From NCBI RefSeq assembly GCF_018613235.1, contig NZ_JAGGQP010000044.1:1-64000 (forward strand): a stretch of 64,000 bases of DNA, given 5' to 3'. The stretch comes from Bacillus sp. ISL-41 (GTDB taxonomy: Bacteria; Bacillota; Bacilli; Bacillales; Cytobacillaceae). The notes below the pieces were generated by a model, which did not search any database, had not been told where the DNA came from, and was given only the letters and a program-made list of their open reading frames with translations. Below are positions 26,422 through 35,493 of this stretch, piece after piece. Made by a program: the position numbers and the translations under genes. Position 1 is the first letter of the stretch; each line of letters begins with the position of its first letter.

Positions 26422-27196
26422 AAATATTTTGATTGTGGATGATGAACCGAGAACGAGACAAGGCTTGCAAAGAACGCTGGAAAGCTGGAACAACGGTGAA
26501 TACACCATCCTCACTGCAGAAAGCGGTGAGGATGTCCTGCGCATTGCACAGGAAAAGAAGATTCATATTTTACTATCCGATATCCGGATGCCGGAAATGA
26601 CAGGTCTGCAACTATTAAAGACTTTGAAGGAAAAAGGAATGAGGCCCGTAGTGATTGTCATATCCGCCTATTCCGAATTCGAATACGCACAGCAAGCATT
26701 AAAGTTCGGTGTCATCAATTATCTTTTAAAACCCATTGGGAAAAAGAAGCTGATTGAAGCTGTCGAAGATGCTGTGAAAGTCATGGAGAAACAAGAAAGG
26801 GCCGGATTGATTGAAAAAGTGGTGGACGAGAAAATAGTCGATGCCAGCAACAAGATGGATTCAACCAAAGATACCATCCGCAAGGCGATCATTTATATTG
26901 ACCGCAATCTAAAGGAAGAATTCACATTGAAAGATGTTGCTGCCCATGTCCATTTGAACCCCAGTTATTTTAGCGTATTGTTCAAGGAGCAAGTCGACCT
27001 TAATTTCAGTGAATATGTGACCAGAAGAAGAATCCAGCGCTCAAAGGAATTAGTCCTTTCGACTACCCTCCCGATTAATGAAATAGCAGAAGAAGTCGGC
27101 TATAAAACCGCAAAGTACTTCATTAAGATTTTCAAAGAAATAGAGGGTATGACACCGAGCGCTTATCGAAAAACAGGAAATGAAAGGGCTTTCTAA
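26411..27196 (+). CDS. AraC-type response regulator, YesN-like
   Basis: ATG 26411 has GGAGGCGAAAAG upstream and overlaps the kinase stop by 11 bases, which implies coupled translation. The 261-aa product has a receiver domain (ILIVDDEPRTRQ, phosphate acceptor Asp in LLSDIRMPEMTG, later Lys in LLKPIGKKK) and a C-terminal AraC/XylS DNA-binding domain with two helix-turn-helix units (LKDVAAHVHLNPSYFSVLF and INEIAEEVGY). It should activate the downstream ABC transporter genes when phosphorylated. A cre-like site overlaps its last codons. Confidence 0.92.
   Translation: MLSKNILIVDDEPRTRQGLQRTLESWNNGEYTILTAESGEDVLRIAQEKKIHILLSDIRMPEMTGLQLLKTLKEKGMRPVVIVISAYSEFEYAQQALKFGVINYLLKPIGKKKLIEAVEDAVKVMEKQERAGLIEKVVDEKIVDASNKMDSTKDTIRKAIIYIDRNLKEEFTLKDVAAHVHLNPSYFSVLFKEQVDLNFSEYVTRRRIQRSKELVLSTTLPINEIAEEVGYKTAKYFIKIFKEIEGMTPSAYRKTGNERAF
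27181..27194 (+). promoter_or_regulatory. cre-like CcpA site before the sugar-transporter genes
   Basis: TGAAAGGGCTTTCT fits the cre consensus at 13 of 14 positions and overlaps the stop region of the response-regulator gene, 112 bp before the binding-protein gene. Confidence 0.45.
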
Positions 27197-27305
27197 AAAT
27201 AGTAGTATTTTTCCTAATCATAGTTGCCTTTTTTGGTCTCCCCCCTGGTGTTAGACTTTAACTGTAAGGCATAGACAAACAAACAATTGAGGGGGTTTTG
27301 GATTA

Positions 27306-28610
27306 ATGAAAAAGAAAGCGTTTTCCTCTGTGATGACCTTAGCATTGGCAGGCGGACTGATTTTGGGAGGCTGTTCTTCCTCTACTGGTTCCTCGGGCGA
27401 GAAGGCGTCCAGCGGAGATAAAACTGTCGTGAAAATGATGCATCTATGGCCAGAAGGAAGTTCAAATGCACAATACACTATTGTGGATGACATTATCAAT
27501 GCATATGAAAAGGAACATCCAGATGTAGACATCCAGACCGAAATTCTAGGCAATGAGCAGTACAAGGAAAAAGTCAAAGTATTATCTGCTTCAAATGAAC
27601 TGCCGGATGTTGGGATCACTTGGGCCGCAGGATATATGAAGCCTTTCGTTGATGGAAAAATGTTTGCTCCATTAGATGACATTGCTAAAGAAGACAATTT
27701 CGTTGCTGGTACGCTTGATGCTTTCTCAGTTGACGAAAAGCCATACGCTGTACCTCTTGAATTGAACATCACCCCGGTATATTACAATAAAGAAATTTTT
27801 GAGAAATATAATTTAGAAGCTCCAAAGACATATGATGAGTTCCTGAATGTCGTTGAAACACTTGCTGATAACAAGGTTACTCCGATCACTTTAGGAAACA
27901 AAGACCGCTGGACTGGATCCATGTGGTATATGTACCTTGCTGACCGCATTGGCGGACCAGAAGCTTTGAACAATGCAATCAACCGTTCTGGAAGCTTTGA
28001 AGACCCAGCTCTTGTCCAGGCAGCTGAAGAAATTGAAAAGCTTGTTAAGATGAATGCATTCGTCAAAGGCTACAACGGCCTTTCCAATGATGAAGCAAAA
28101 GGTTACTTTATGAATGAACAAGCTGCTATGTACATGATGGCAACATGGGAGCTTCCAAACTATACAACAACTCCTGATGTATCCCAGGAATTCAAGGACA
28201 AAGTTGGTTACTTCAAGTTCCCTACCTATGAAGGCGGAAAAGGCGATATTGACAGCTATGTAGGCGGACCTGGTGTTGGTCTGTTCGTATCCGAACAATC
28301 AAAGGTTAAAGACGAAGCGAAAGAATTTGTCTCCTACCTGGTAGAAGAATGGGGCAAGCGTTCCGTTGTTGACGCTGGAGTCATTCCTGCTACAGTCGTT
28401 GATACATCCAATGTCGAGCTTCACCCAATGTACATTGACATCCTGAATGACTTAGGAAACGCAACGAACCTGACTCTATATGCAGATGTTCAGATGTCTG
28501 CCAGCGTAGCAGATGTTCACTTGAACCAGATTCAAGCATTATTCGGCGGACAAACAACTCCTGAAAAGTTTGCAAAAACGCAAGAAGAAGCACTCGCTGC
28601 TGAGAAATAA
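27306..28610 (+). CDS. Sugar ABC transporter solute-binding lipoprotein
   Basis: The 434-aa product is a CUT1-family extracellular binding protein with lipobox LGGC (C23) after a basic signal peptide. A Ser/Gly linker precedes the two-lobed domain (VVKMMHLWPEGSSN, YNKEIFEKYNLEAPKTYDEF). It likely binds xylo-oligosaccharides, given the xylan genes around it; the ligand is inference. It is followed by an intergenic hairpin and two permease genes. No ATPase gene is present, as is usual for CUT1 loci that share a common MsmX-type ATPase. Confidence 0.92.
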   Translation: MKKKAFSSVMTLALAGGLILGGCSSSTGSSGEKASSGDKTVVKMMHLWPEGSSNAQYTIVDDIINAYEKEHPDVDIQTEILGNEQYKEKVKVLSASNELPDVGITWAAGYMKPFVDGKMFAPLDDIAKEDNFVAGTLDAFSVDEKPYAVPLELNITPVYYNKEIFEKYNLEAPKTYDEFLNVVETLADNKVTPITLGNKDRWTGSMWYMYLADRIGGPEALNNAINRSGSFEDPALVQAAEEIEKLVKMNAFVKGYNGLSNDEAKGYFMNEQAAMYMMATWELPNYTTTPDVSQEFKDKVGYFKFPTYEGGKGDIDSYVGGPGVGLFVSEQSKVKDEAKEFVSYLVEEWGKRSVVDAGVIPATVVDTSNVELHPMYIDILNDLGNATNLTLYADVQMSASVADVHLNQIQALFGGQTTPEKFAKTQEEALAAEK

Positions 28611-28621
28611 TACTTGCTTAG

Positions 28622-28656
28622 AAAGAGGGCATATTGCTGATGAATATGCCCTTTTC
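28622..28656 (+). terminator. Partial terminator between binding-protein and permease genes
   Basis: AAGAGGGCATATT pairs with AATATGCCCTTTT over a 7-base loop, followed by TCTTTA. Such hairpins after the binding-protein gene allow more binding protein than permease to be made. Confidence 0.7.
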
Positions 28657-28685
28657 TTTATAGGAAAGGAAGGCGGCTAACCAAC

Positions 28686-29564
28686 ATGAAAAATGTTATG
28701 TCGAATAAATACGTAATTGCCCTTTATACGCTTCCAGCACTGCTTCTCATACTCACCCTTATCTATATTCCCATTGTATTATCAGGCTATTACGGTTTCA
28801 TGGACTGGGATGGAATCGGTGAGATGACATTTATTGGGCTGGATAACTATATCACCCTCGTTCAGGATAAAATGTTCTGGACAAGTACCTATCATTCTTT
28901 TCTTTTAGCTATTTTCTCTACAGCGAGCTTGGTGCTGTATCTGGCCATTTCCCTGGTTTTAGCCAGTAAAATCAAAGGTTCAGATCTATTAAGGAAGATT
29001 TATTTAATCCCAATGCTATTATCCTCTGTTGCCATTGCCCAGCTCTGGATGAAGATTTTCGATCCAACGAACGGTATGGCGAATACATTACTTGAAATGT
29101 TTGGTGTGGAAAATACACCAATTTGGCTGGCAGACCCTGAAATCGCGCTATATGCGATCTTCATTCCGGTTATCTGGCAGTATGCAGGATTTTATATTCT
29201 TATTTATTATGCTGCACTAAAGAACGTGCCCGATGAAATCATTGAAGCGGCGAAAATTGATGGAGCCAGCTCATTGCAGATTGCTTATAAAATAAAACTG
29301 CCCCTGATATCTGGAATTTTTAAAGTGACAATCATGCTCGCAGTAGTTGGTTCACTGAAATACTTTGACCTGATTTATGTTATGACAGGCGGAGGGCCTA
29401 ACGGAGCCAGTGAAGTAATGGCTTCCTATATGTACAAAGAAGCATTTAAATTGAATAATTTCGGTTATGGCAGTGCCATCGGTTTTGGACTATTAGTGAT
29501 CGCACTCTTCATGACCTGGTTAATTTCGAAACTAACGAAATCTAAAGACGATGTTCAATTTTAA
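28686..29564 (+). CDS. Sugar ABC transporter permease, MalF-like
   Basis: The 292-aa product has about six membrane helices and the conserved cytoplasmic EAA loop (EAAKIDGASSLQIAYKIKLP), where the ATPase docks. It forms the channel with the second permease encoded 14 bp downstream. AAGGAAGGCGG precedes the ATG. It is part of the binding-protein operon. Confidence 0.93.
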   Translation: MKNVMSNKYVIALYTLPALLLILTLIYIPIVLSGYYGFMDWDGIGEMTFIGLDNYITLVQDKMFWTSTYHSFLLAIFSTASLVLYLAISLVLASKIKGSDLLRKIYLIPMLLSSVAIAQLWMKIFDPTNGMANTLLEMFGVENTPIWLADPEIALYAIFIPVIWQYAGFYILIYYAALKNVPDEIIEAAKIDGASSLQIAYKIKLPLISGIFKVTIMLAVVGSLKYFDLIYVMTGGGPNGASEVMASYMYKEAFKLNNFGYGSAIGFGLLVIALFMTWLISKLTKSKDDVQF

Positions 29565-29578
29565 GGGAGTGAAACATA

Positions 29579-30472
29579 ATGAGCGAGGTTAGCACACAAC
29601 CAGCAGCAACGACCCTTTCCGCACCCCAAAAAACAAAGAAATCTTACTTGAACAAAATCGGATTTGGATTTCTTTATCTAATATTAGGGTTATTTGCTGT
29701 CATTCAAATTTACCCATTAGTATGGCTGTTGTTCTTTTCATTAAAAACCAATCAGGAAGTATTCGGGATGTCACCTTTCTCGTTGCCGCAAGACCCGCAA
29801 TGGGGCAACTATACAAAGGCCTGGACTTCAGGCAATATCGGGGTCTATTTCTTCAATAGCGTATGGATCACCGTTTTATCTGTTGCTCTGACGATCATCC
29901 TGGCCAGTTTCGTGACATTCGCTGTTACACGTATGACCTGGAAACTTAGCGGCCTAGTTCTTGGCTTATTCCTGGTCGCTTATATGATTCCATTGCATTC
30001 GACCATCATACCTTTGTTCAATATGTATAACAGTGCCAATCTAATTGATAGCCCAGTATCGATTGTCTTATCATATACGGCATTCAATCTACCTTTGACG
30101 ATTATGATCTTGCTCGGATTTTATAGAACCTTCCCGCGTGAGATTGAGGAGGCTGCGGTCATGGACGGATGCTCGGTCCACAGGATCTTCTTCCAGATTA
30201 CCCTGCCGATGACCGTACCTGTTCTATCAACAACCGCCATCATCAATATGATCTACAACTGGAATGAGTTCGTGTTTGTTAACACCTTCATCAGTTCAGA
30301 TAACTGGAAGACACTGACGGTTGGGATCAATAACTTTGTAGGACAATATTTAACAGACTGGGGAGCAATCGGAGCAACTCTAGTTATCAGTATTGTACCA
30401 ATTCTGCTTGCCTTCTTGTTCTTAAGTGACAAGATTGTTGAGGGGATGGCAGCTGGGTCTGTTAAGGGTTGA
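29579..30472 (+). CDS. Sugar ABC transporter permease, MalG-like
   Basis: The 297-aa product has six membrane helices and the EAA motif EEAAVMDGCSVHRIFFQITL. It completes the CUT1 transporter. AGGGAGTG precedes the ATG. A terminator follows the stop by 28 bp. Confidence 0.93.
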   Translation: MSEVSTQPAATTLSAPQKTKKSYLNKIGFGFLYLILGLFAVIQIYPLVWLLFFSLKTNQEVFGMSPFSLPQDPQWGNYTKAWTSGNIGVYFFNSVWITVLSVALTIILASFVTFAVTRMTWKLSGLVLGLFLVAYMIPLHSTIIPLFNMYNSANLIDSPVSIVLSYTAFNLPLTIMILLGFYRTFPREIEEAAVMDGCSVHRIFFQITLPMTVPVLSTTAIINMIYNWNEFVFVNTFISSDNWKTLTVGINNFVGQYLTDWGAIGATLVISIVPILLAFLFLSDKIVEGMAAGSVKG

Positions 30473-30500
30473 TTTTGGGCAAATCCTAAATGAAAAGTAT

Positions 30501-30555
30501 AAAGACTGTAGACACACTCGATGAACTTGAGCTGGGCTACAGTCTTTATTTTTGA
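30501..30555 (+). terminator. Terminator of the sugar-transporter operon
   Basis: AAAGACTGTAG pairs with CTACAGTCTTT around a long loop (30512-30536) and is followed by a T-rich tract. Confidence 0.75.
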
Positions 30556-30573
30556 TTGAGGTAAAAAGGGGGC

Positions 30574-30769
30574 TGTTGATTTCCGTTCCAGGCGCTTCGC
30601 TTTCCGCGGGCAGTCCGCGAGCCTCCGCGGCGCTTTTCGCGCCTGCGGGGTCTCCCGTGACTTGCTGATCCCGCAGGACATTGATTGAGCTTCCTCGAAC
30701 CTGCCCACGCACGATGGAAATGCGGTAGCATTTTCGGAGGAGTCTACGCGCCTTCCACTACAATCAACA
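30574..30769. repeat. About 196-bp GC-rich structured repeat with imperfect terminal inverted repeats
   Basis: The element starts TGTTGATTTCCGTTCCAGGC and ends GCGCCTTCCACTACAATCAA followed by CA; the ends are imperfect inverted repeats. Inside are several GC-rich hairpins (for example CCGCGGGCAGTCCGCGAG). It contains no gene. Its composition differs sharply from the flanks. I recall similar elements scattered in Bacillaceae genomes, so it is probably a miniature mobile element or structured repeat. Confidence 0.65.
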
Positions 30770-30881
30770 GGACTTTATAACTTTTTTCGGGCAGCACTGA
30801 AAGCTCACTATAAAATAGACTTATTTAACGCATGACCAAAAATCAGTTTCCTCACTTCTCATTGCCAGAGTAATAACTAAG

Positions 30882-30926
30882 CCCAATGAGACTGTTCACA
30901 AACATTCAGCAAACAGTCCCATTGGG
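30882..30926. other. Long inverted repeat downstream of the DUF624 gene
   Basis: CCCAATGAGACTGTT (30882-) pairs with AACAGTCCCATTGGG (to 30926) with one mismatch and a 13-base loop. No T-run follows on either strand. It may be a weak terminator for the gene at 30955-31578. The rest of 30770-30954 holds nothing recognisable. Confidence 0.45.
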
Positions 30927-30954
30927 TCCTTTCTCACTACTAATATATCCATCT

Positions 30955-31578
30955 TTATTCAGTTACACTTCTTTTCCTGTCCATCTTGCCGAAAACGAGA
31001 TAGGCTGCGGACATAATGATGGCTGCTATGAGGCTGCCGCCAAAGAAGAAGCCTAGAGCAGGGATGAATTTTACGACGAATAGCACTGCGACGATTCCTG
31101 CGAGCATCACTATATTTTCAATCGGGCTGATCAGCATCATCAGGAATGAGTTTTTAACGATTTGTAGCCACTTCAATTCAAAATGGACATATACCGGGAA
31201 TAGATAGAGTATAGTCATGATGGCAGCAAACATAAACAGATAGATTGGGATCTGAATGAAACTTACAAGACCGATCACCGACCTTTCTACGAAGACCAGG
31301 TTAAAAACAATCAGCCCAACGACTGCAGCTACGAGCAATCCCAATCCATTGCTGCGGAAAAACTCCGATTTCCAGGTTGTCCAAAAGGTCCGAAAAATCG
31401 GGATGTCAGTTTCCCCTTTCAGCCACTTGCGAATGATCGTGAACATCGCAATCGTCGCTGGGAAAAATCCCAGGACAATGAGACCCGCGAGTGAGAATCC
31501 AATCCATAATAGATTTATATAGGCAAATTTCGTAATCCATTCCGTAGCTGCAAAAGCCCGGTTTGCCAATGTATTCAT
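30955..31578 (-). CDS. YesL/DUF624 membrane protein
   Basis: The 207-aa product has about five membrane helices and the DUF624 features WIGFSLAGLIVLGFFPAT, then IRKW and a C-terminal FFFGGSLIAA. DUF624 proteins are found next to CUT1 sugar transporters and their two-component regulators in Bacillus; their function is not established. GGAGGGATT precedes the ATG. A second family member lies at 50585-51211, also beside a CUT1 transporter. Confidence 0.88.
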   Translation of the reverse strand: MNTLANRAFAATEWITKFAYINLLWIGFSLAGLIVLGFFPATIAMFTIIRKWLKGETDIPIFRTFWTTWKSEFFRSNGLGLLVAAVVGLIVFNLVFVERSVIGLVSFIQIPIYLFMFAAIMTILYLFPVYVHFELKWLQIVKNSFLMMLISPIENIVMLAGIVAVLFVVKFIPALGFFFGGSLIAAIIMSAAYLVFGKMDRKRSVTE

Positions 31579-31740
31579 CCAATCCCTCCATCCAAAACCC
31601 TTAACATGTAATCCATTTATATGTTCCTTGTCAGCACACCACTAGGCGGTACCAACTTAAGGAAAAGAGGGCTAAATTATGCGGATTAACCCTCTTCCTA
31701 TCATTATAAAATAGTTTAACTAACCGTCCACCGCCCAAAA

Positions 31741-31776
31741 TCAAAAAAGAAAGCACAAAGTTTAAATTTGTGCTTC
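31741..31776 (-). terminator. Terminator after the aldo/keto reductase gene
   Basis: On the minus strand AAGCACAAA pairs with TTTGTGCTT over a 7-base loop and runs into TCTTTTTT. It closes the xylA-xylB-galM-reductase series. Confidence 0.85.
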
Positions 31777-31788
31777 AATTCTTTAATA

Positions 31789-32772
31789 TCAGTAAGGCCC
31801 TCTGATAAATTCTTTAACATTCTCCTGATAAAAACGCTGAATTGTCTGAAGCTCTTTTTCTGTGAATGGCTTTGTTTCCAGTGTCTGCAGATTATCCTTA
31901 ACTTGATCAATGTTTTTAAATCCAGGTATGATGCAAGTAATCTCTTTTTGGTCGAGAATCCAGCGCAGTGCGGCGCTCGCCATCGATTGGCGTCCTTCTG
32001 CAATCCACTTTAGCTGGTCGGCCAGTTCAACACCCTTCTTGAACCCAAGGCCGGCAAATGTTTCTCCGACATTAAACGCTTCTCCATTTTCATTGAAACG
32101 GCGGTGGTCATCCTCTTCAAACACATGCCTTGCCGTAAATTTACCAGTCAGCAGCCCGCTTGCAAGCGGCAATCTCACCAGCAGTCCTACCCCTTTTTGA
32201 TAGGCTTGAGGGATCAATGTTTCAAGCGGCTTCTGGCGGAACATATTAAAAATGATCTGCAGGCTTTTGACATTTGGGTTCTCGAGGCTGATCAGCCCTT
32301 CTTCCACCGTTTCGACACTGACTCCATAGTGGCGGATTTTCCCTTCTTTCTTGAGACGATCAAGTACTTCAAACACACTGCCATCCCTCAAAATCTCTGT
32401 AGCTGGGCAATGGATTTGGTACAAATCAATTGTTTCCCTGTTCAAACGGCGAAGACTATCTTCACAATAAGACCTGACTGTTTCATAGCTGTAGTTTTTC
32501 GGATCAAATATGTCACCCTGGCGGCAGAACTTTGTTGCGATATGAATCTGGTCTTCCTTGCCTTTGGTGGCCTTCGCTAACAACTCTTCACTATGACCGT
32601 CACCATAAACATCGGCTGTATCGAAGAAATTGACACCCTGGTCAATCGCGTACTCCAGGGATCTTAATGCTTCTTCATCATTAGTCTTTCCCCATGACCC
32701 ACCGATTGCCCATGTCCCAAAGCTCACTTCACTGATCTTGATCCCGGTATTTCCTAATTCACGGTAATTCAT
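31789..32772 (-). CDS. Aldo/keto reductase
   Basis: The 327-aa NAD(P)H-dependent oxidoreductase has the family tetrad D51 (DTADVYGDG), Y56, K81 (HIATKF) and H121 (LYQIHCP) on a TIM barrel. It may reduce pentoses or other aldehydes; the substrate is not evident. AAGGAGATG precedes the ATG. It starts 12 bases after the galM stop, so the two are co-transcribed. Confidence 0.9.
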   Translation of the reverse strand: MNYRELGNTGIKISEVSFGTWAIGGSWGKTNDEEALRSLEYAIDQGVNFFDTADVYGDGHSEELLAKATKGKEDQIHIATKFCRQGDIFDPKNYSYETVRSYCEDSLRRLNRETIDLYQIHCPATEILRDGSVFEVLDRLKKEGKIRHYGVSVETVEEGLISLENPNVKSLQIIFNMFRQKPLETLIPQAYQKGVGLLVRLPLASGLLTGKFTARHVFEEDDHRRFNENGEAFNVGETFAGLGFKKGVELADQLKWIAEGRQSMASAALRWILDQKEITCIIPGFKNIDQVKDNLQTLETKPFTEKELQTIQRFYQENVKEFIRGPY

Positions 32773-32784
32773 TTCAACATCTCC

Positions 32785-33819
32785 TTATTCCAATCCAAAT
32801 TTATACTTCGTGATAGACGAGTACATCTCCCCTTTGTCCAGAACCATCGATGGAAAATGTGGATGATGGATGCTATCAGGAAAGGCTTGTGTTTCCAGAC
32901 AGATTCCCAAATATTTTCTGCATGGAACCCTCCTGAAGTCCCCTTCCGCTTTTAGAGAATTCCCCGAGTACACGACAACAGCAGGTTCATCTGTTTCAAC
33001 CGTCAGGGTACGCCCGCTTTCTGGGTCCTTCAGAGCAATTTCATTATCATAGTTATCATCTAATATAAACGGATGGTCATACCCATTTCCTACGAGAACA
33101 TTTTGGGGGTGATCCGATTCAGCGCCACTTTTTACAGTACCACCTTTTTTAAAATCAAATGGCGTATCTTTGACATCCAATATACTGCCGGTCGGCAGGA
33201 ACTCCTCATCCAGCTCAAGAAAACGCGAACTTTTCAGCTGTAAGGAATGATTTAAAACATCCCGTTTCAAATTGCCGCTCAAGTTAAAATAAGAGTGATT
33301 GGTGACAGTAAGCAGCGTTTTTTGATCTGTTTGCGCCCGATACTGGATCGATAATTCATTGTCGTTGTTCAGTCTGTAAGTTACTTCTATGTACAGATTT
33401 CCAGGATAGCCTTCCTCGCCGTCCCTGCTTAAATAGGAAAACAGAACACCGTCGTCAATGACCTTCGCATCCCATACCACCTTGTCAAAGCCCTTCAATC
33501 CGCCATGGAGATGGTTGGTGTTATCGTTTTGGGCCAGAGTGAAATTCTTACCAGCCAGTTCAAAACTGCCGCCTTTGAGGCGTCCTGCCACCCTCCCGAC
33601 AACAGCACCGAGAAAGTAAGGGTCGTTCAGATATTCATCAAGTGTGTCATGGCCGAGAACAATATTCTCAAATTTTCCATCTCGATCGGGAACAATCATT
33701 TTCGTGATAATACAGCCATAATTAATGGCCGTCACTTCCATGCCATGGTCATTTCTCAAAGTAAAGGAATGCACAGGATGGCTGCCGATCTGCCCGAATT
33801 TTTCTTTCGAAACTTCCAT
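32785..33819 (-). CDS. galM: Aldose 1-epimerase (mutarotase)
   Basis: The 344-aa enzyme interconverts alpha and beta anomers of aldoses, helping supply the right anomer of xylose to the isomerase. Family motifs are NDNTNHLHGG, VTNHSYFNLSG (catalytic His) and GICLETQAFPDS (catalytic Glu). AGAGGAGG precedes the ATG. It lies in the xyl gene series between xylB and the reductase gene. Confidence 0.93.
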   Translation of the reverse strand: MEVSKEKFGQIGSHPVHSFTLRNDHGMEVTAINYGCIITKMIVPDRDGKFENIVLGHDTLDEYLNDPYFLGAVVGRVAGRLKGGSFELAGKNFTLAQNDNTNHLHGGLKGFDKVVWDAKVIDDGVLFSYLSRDGEEGYPGNLYIEVTYRLNNDNELSIQYRAQTDQKTLLTVTNHSYFNLSGNLKRDVLNHSLQLKSSRFLELDEEFLPTGSILDVKDTPFDFKKGGTVKSGAESDHPQNVLVGNGYDHPFILDDNYDNEIALKDPESGRTLTVETDEPAVVVYSGNSLKAEGDFRRVPCRKYLGICLETQAFPDSIHHPHFPSMVLDKGEMYSSITKYKFGLE

Positions 33820-33835
33820 TCAGATCCTCCTCTCT

Positions 33836-33866
33836 TTTAAAAGAAAGCCCCACATTAAGTGGGGAT
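33836..33866 (-). terminator. Hairpin terminator after xylB
   Basis: On the minus strand CCCCAC-TTAAT-GTGGGG is followed by CTTTCTTTT. It stands directly before the galM RBS, so some read-through is probably needed for galM expression. Confidence 0.7.
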
Positions 33867-33872
33867 TCAAAT

Positions 33873-35372
33873 TTATCTTCTGAATTCTTTTAACTGGTCA
33901 TTAAGCGTCTTGGTCTGTGTGTATACATTCTGATAAATCGAAAAGAGCTTCTTATATTGTTCAACATTTGCAGGAATTGGCTCATAGGTTTTAGAGACTT
34001 GAATGAATGCTTTTGCACAATCCTTCAGTGATGGGAACCAGCCGCAGCCGTATGCAGCGAGCATGGCGGCTCCCATTCCAGGCCCCTGTTCACTTGCCAG
34101 CTTTTCAATTTTCGCATTGAAAATATCTGCCTGCATTTGCAGCCATGTTTCGTTTTTGGCTCCGCCGCCGATGGAGATGATAGCATCAATCGTCTTTCCG
34201 CTGCTTCTGAAAATTTCAATGGACTCATTTAGAGAGAATGTGATTCCCTCAAGCACTGCCCGTGCAAAGTGCTTGCGCTCGTGTGAAGCATCGATGCCAA
34301 TAAAGCTGCCGCGAATGGCGGAGTCAGCATGCGGTGTTCTCTCCCCGACGATATAAGGAGTAAATAACAGACCGTTGCTGCCGGCTGGTACTTCATTCAC
34401 TCCCTCTAAGAACTCGTCAAAAGCCTCCTGTTTTGCAAAAGTATCCTTGAACCAGCTTAAACTGTAACCGGCTGCCAGCGTCACGCCCATTGTGTAATAA
34501 GCATTCTCTTCCCCATGGTTAAAATAATGAACCTTTCCTGCAAAATCGAGGTCATTTCTTTCTTCATAAGATAGAACAACACCCGAGGTGCCGATGCTGC
34601 ATAAGCTTTTTCCTTCCGTTAAAATCCCGGAGCCAATCGCACCGCATGCATTATCTGCACCGCCAGCAAACACTTTTGTTCCTTCCGTTAACCCGGTTGC
34701 CTTCGAGAATTCAGGTGAAAGACTGCCAACGACTTCATGGGATTCCACCAATGGCGGGCAGAACTCAGGAGAAAGACCAAATGCATCGAGGATTTCCTGG
34801 CTCCATTGACGCTCAGCCACGTTCAACAGCAAAGTCCCGGCAGCATCCGAGTATTCCATCTGAATCTCCCCGGTAATACGATAGCGTAAATAATCCTTAG
34901 GCAGCAAAAAAGTGCTGGCACCTTTAAATACTTGCGGTTCATTTTCTTTTACCCAGAGGATCTTTGGCAAGGTGAATCCTTCCAATGCAGGATTCTTTGT
35001 TACCTCTAACAGCCGCTCCTTGCCAACAACACTGTAAATCTCCTCACATTGCTGCGTTGTTCTTGTATCATTCCATAAAATCGCATTCCGTAATACCTGA
35101 TGGTTTTCGTCCAATAAAACAAGTCCGTGCATTTGCCCGGAAAAACTGATGCCTTCAATTTCAGCGGCATCTCCATCAAATTGATCTAAAAGTTCAGCAA
35201 GACCCTCCGTGGTTTTTTCAACCCATTCTTCAGGGTTTTGTTCACTGTAACCAGATTTTTCAATGATAAGGGGGTATGATTTAGAAACTTCCTTACACAC
35301 TTCTCCACTTGGATTGACCAGCAGTATTTTAACGGCACTTGTGCCAAGATCCACTCCGATGACGTATTTCAC
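33873..35372 (-). CDS. xylB: Xylulokinase
   Basis: The 499-aa FGGY-family kinase phosphorylates D-xylulose to xylulose-5-phosphate, which enters the pentose phosphate pathway. Motifs are GVDLGTSAVKI at the N-terminus, SGQMHGLVLLD, GGADNACGAIGSG and the ADP-binding ISIGGGAKNE. GTG 35372 is chosen because AGGAGG lies 7 bases upstream; the frame extends to 35426 without support. It follows xylA with a structured 120-bp spacer. Confidence 0.95.
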   Translation of the reverse strand: MKYVIGVDLGTSAVKILLVNPSGEVCKEVSKSYPLIIEKSGYSEQNPEEWVEKTTEGLAELLDQFDGDAAEIEGISFSGQMHGLVLLDENHQVLRNAILWNDTRTTQQCEEIYSVVGKERLLEVTKNPALEGFTLPKILWVKENEPQVFKGASTFLLPKDYLRYRITGEIQMEYSDAAGTLLLNVAERQWSQEILDAFGLSPEFCPPLVESHEVVGSLSPEFSKATGLTEGTKVFAGGADNACGAIGSGILTEGKSLCSIGTSGVVLSYEERNDLDFAGKVHYFNHGEENAYYTMGVTLAAGYSLSWFKDTFAKQEAFDEFLEGVNEVPAGSNGLLFTPYIVGERTPHADSAIRGSFIGIDASHERKHFARAVLEGITFSLNESIEIFRSSGKTIDAIISIGGGAKNETWLQMQADIFNAKIEKLASEQGPGMGAAMLAAYGCGWFPSLKDCAKAFIQVSKTYEPIPANVEQYKKLFSIYQNVYTQTKTLNDQLKEFRR

Positions 35373-35398
35373 CCTAGATCCTCCTATTCTATAGAAAT

Positions 35399-35462
35399 GG
35401 GGCTGTCTAACAGGGCCGGTCCTCACAGCGAGGATTTACCACTTCGTTATTTAGACAACCCC
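35399..35462 (-). other. Structured RNA spacer between xylA and xylB
   Basis: GGGGTTGTCTAA pairs with TTAGACAGCCCC (12 pairs, one G-U) as an outer stem on the minus strand, enclosing a second stem CCTCGCTGTGAGG. There is no T-run. It probably protects or processes the xylA/xylB mRNA so that the two cistrons are made in different amounts. Confidence 0.55.
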
Positions 35463-35493
35463 AATGCTTAAGTTTAAATTATACTTTTACGAA

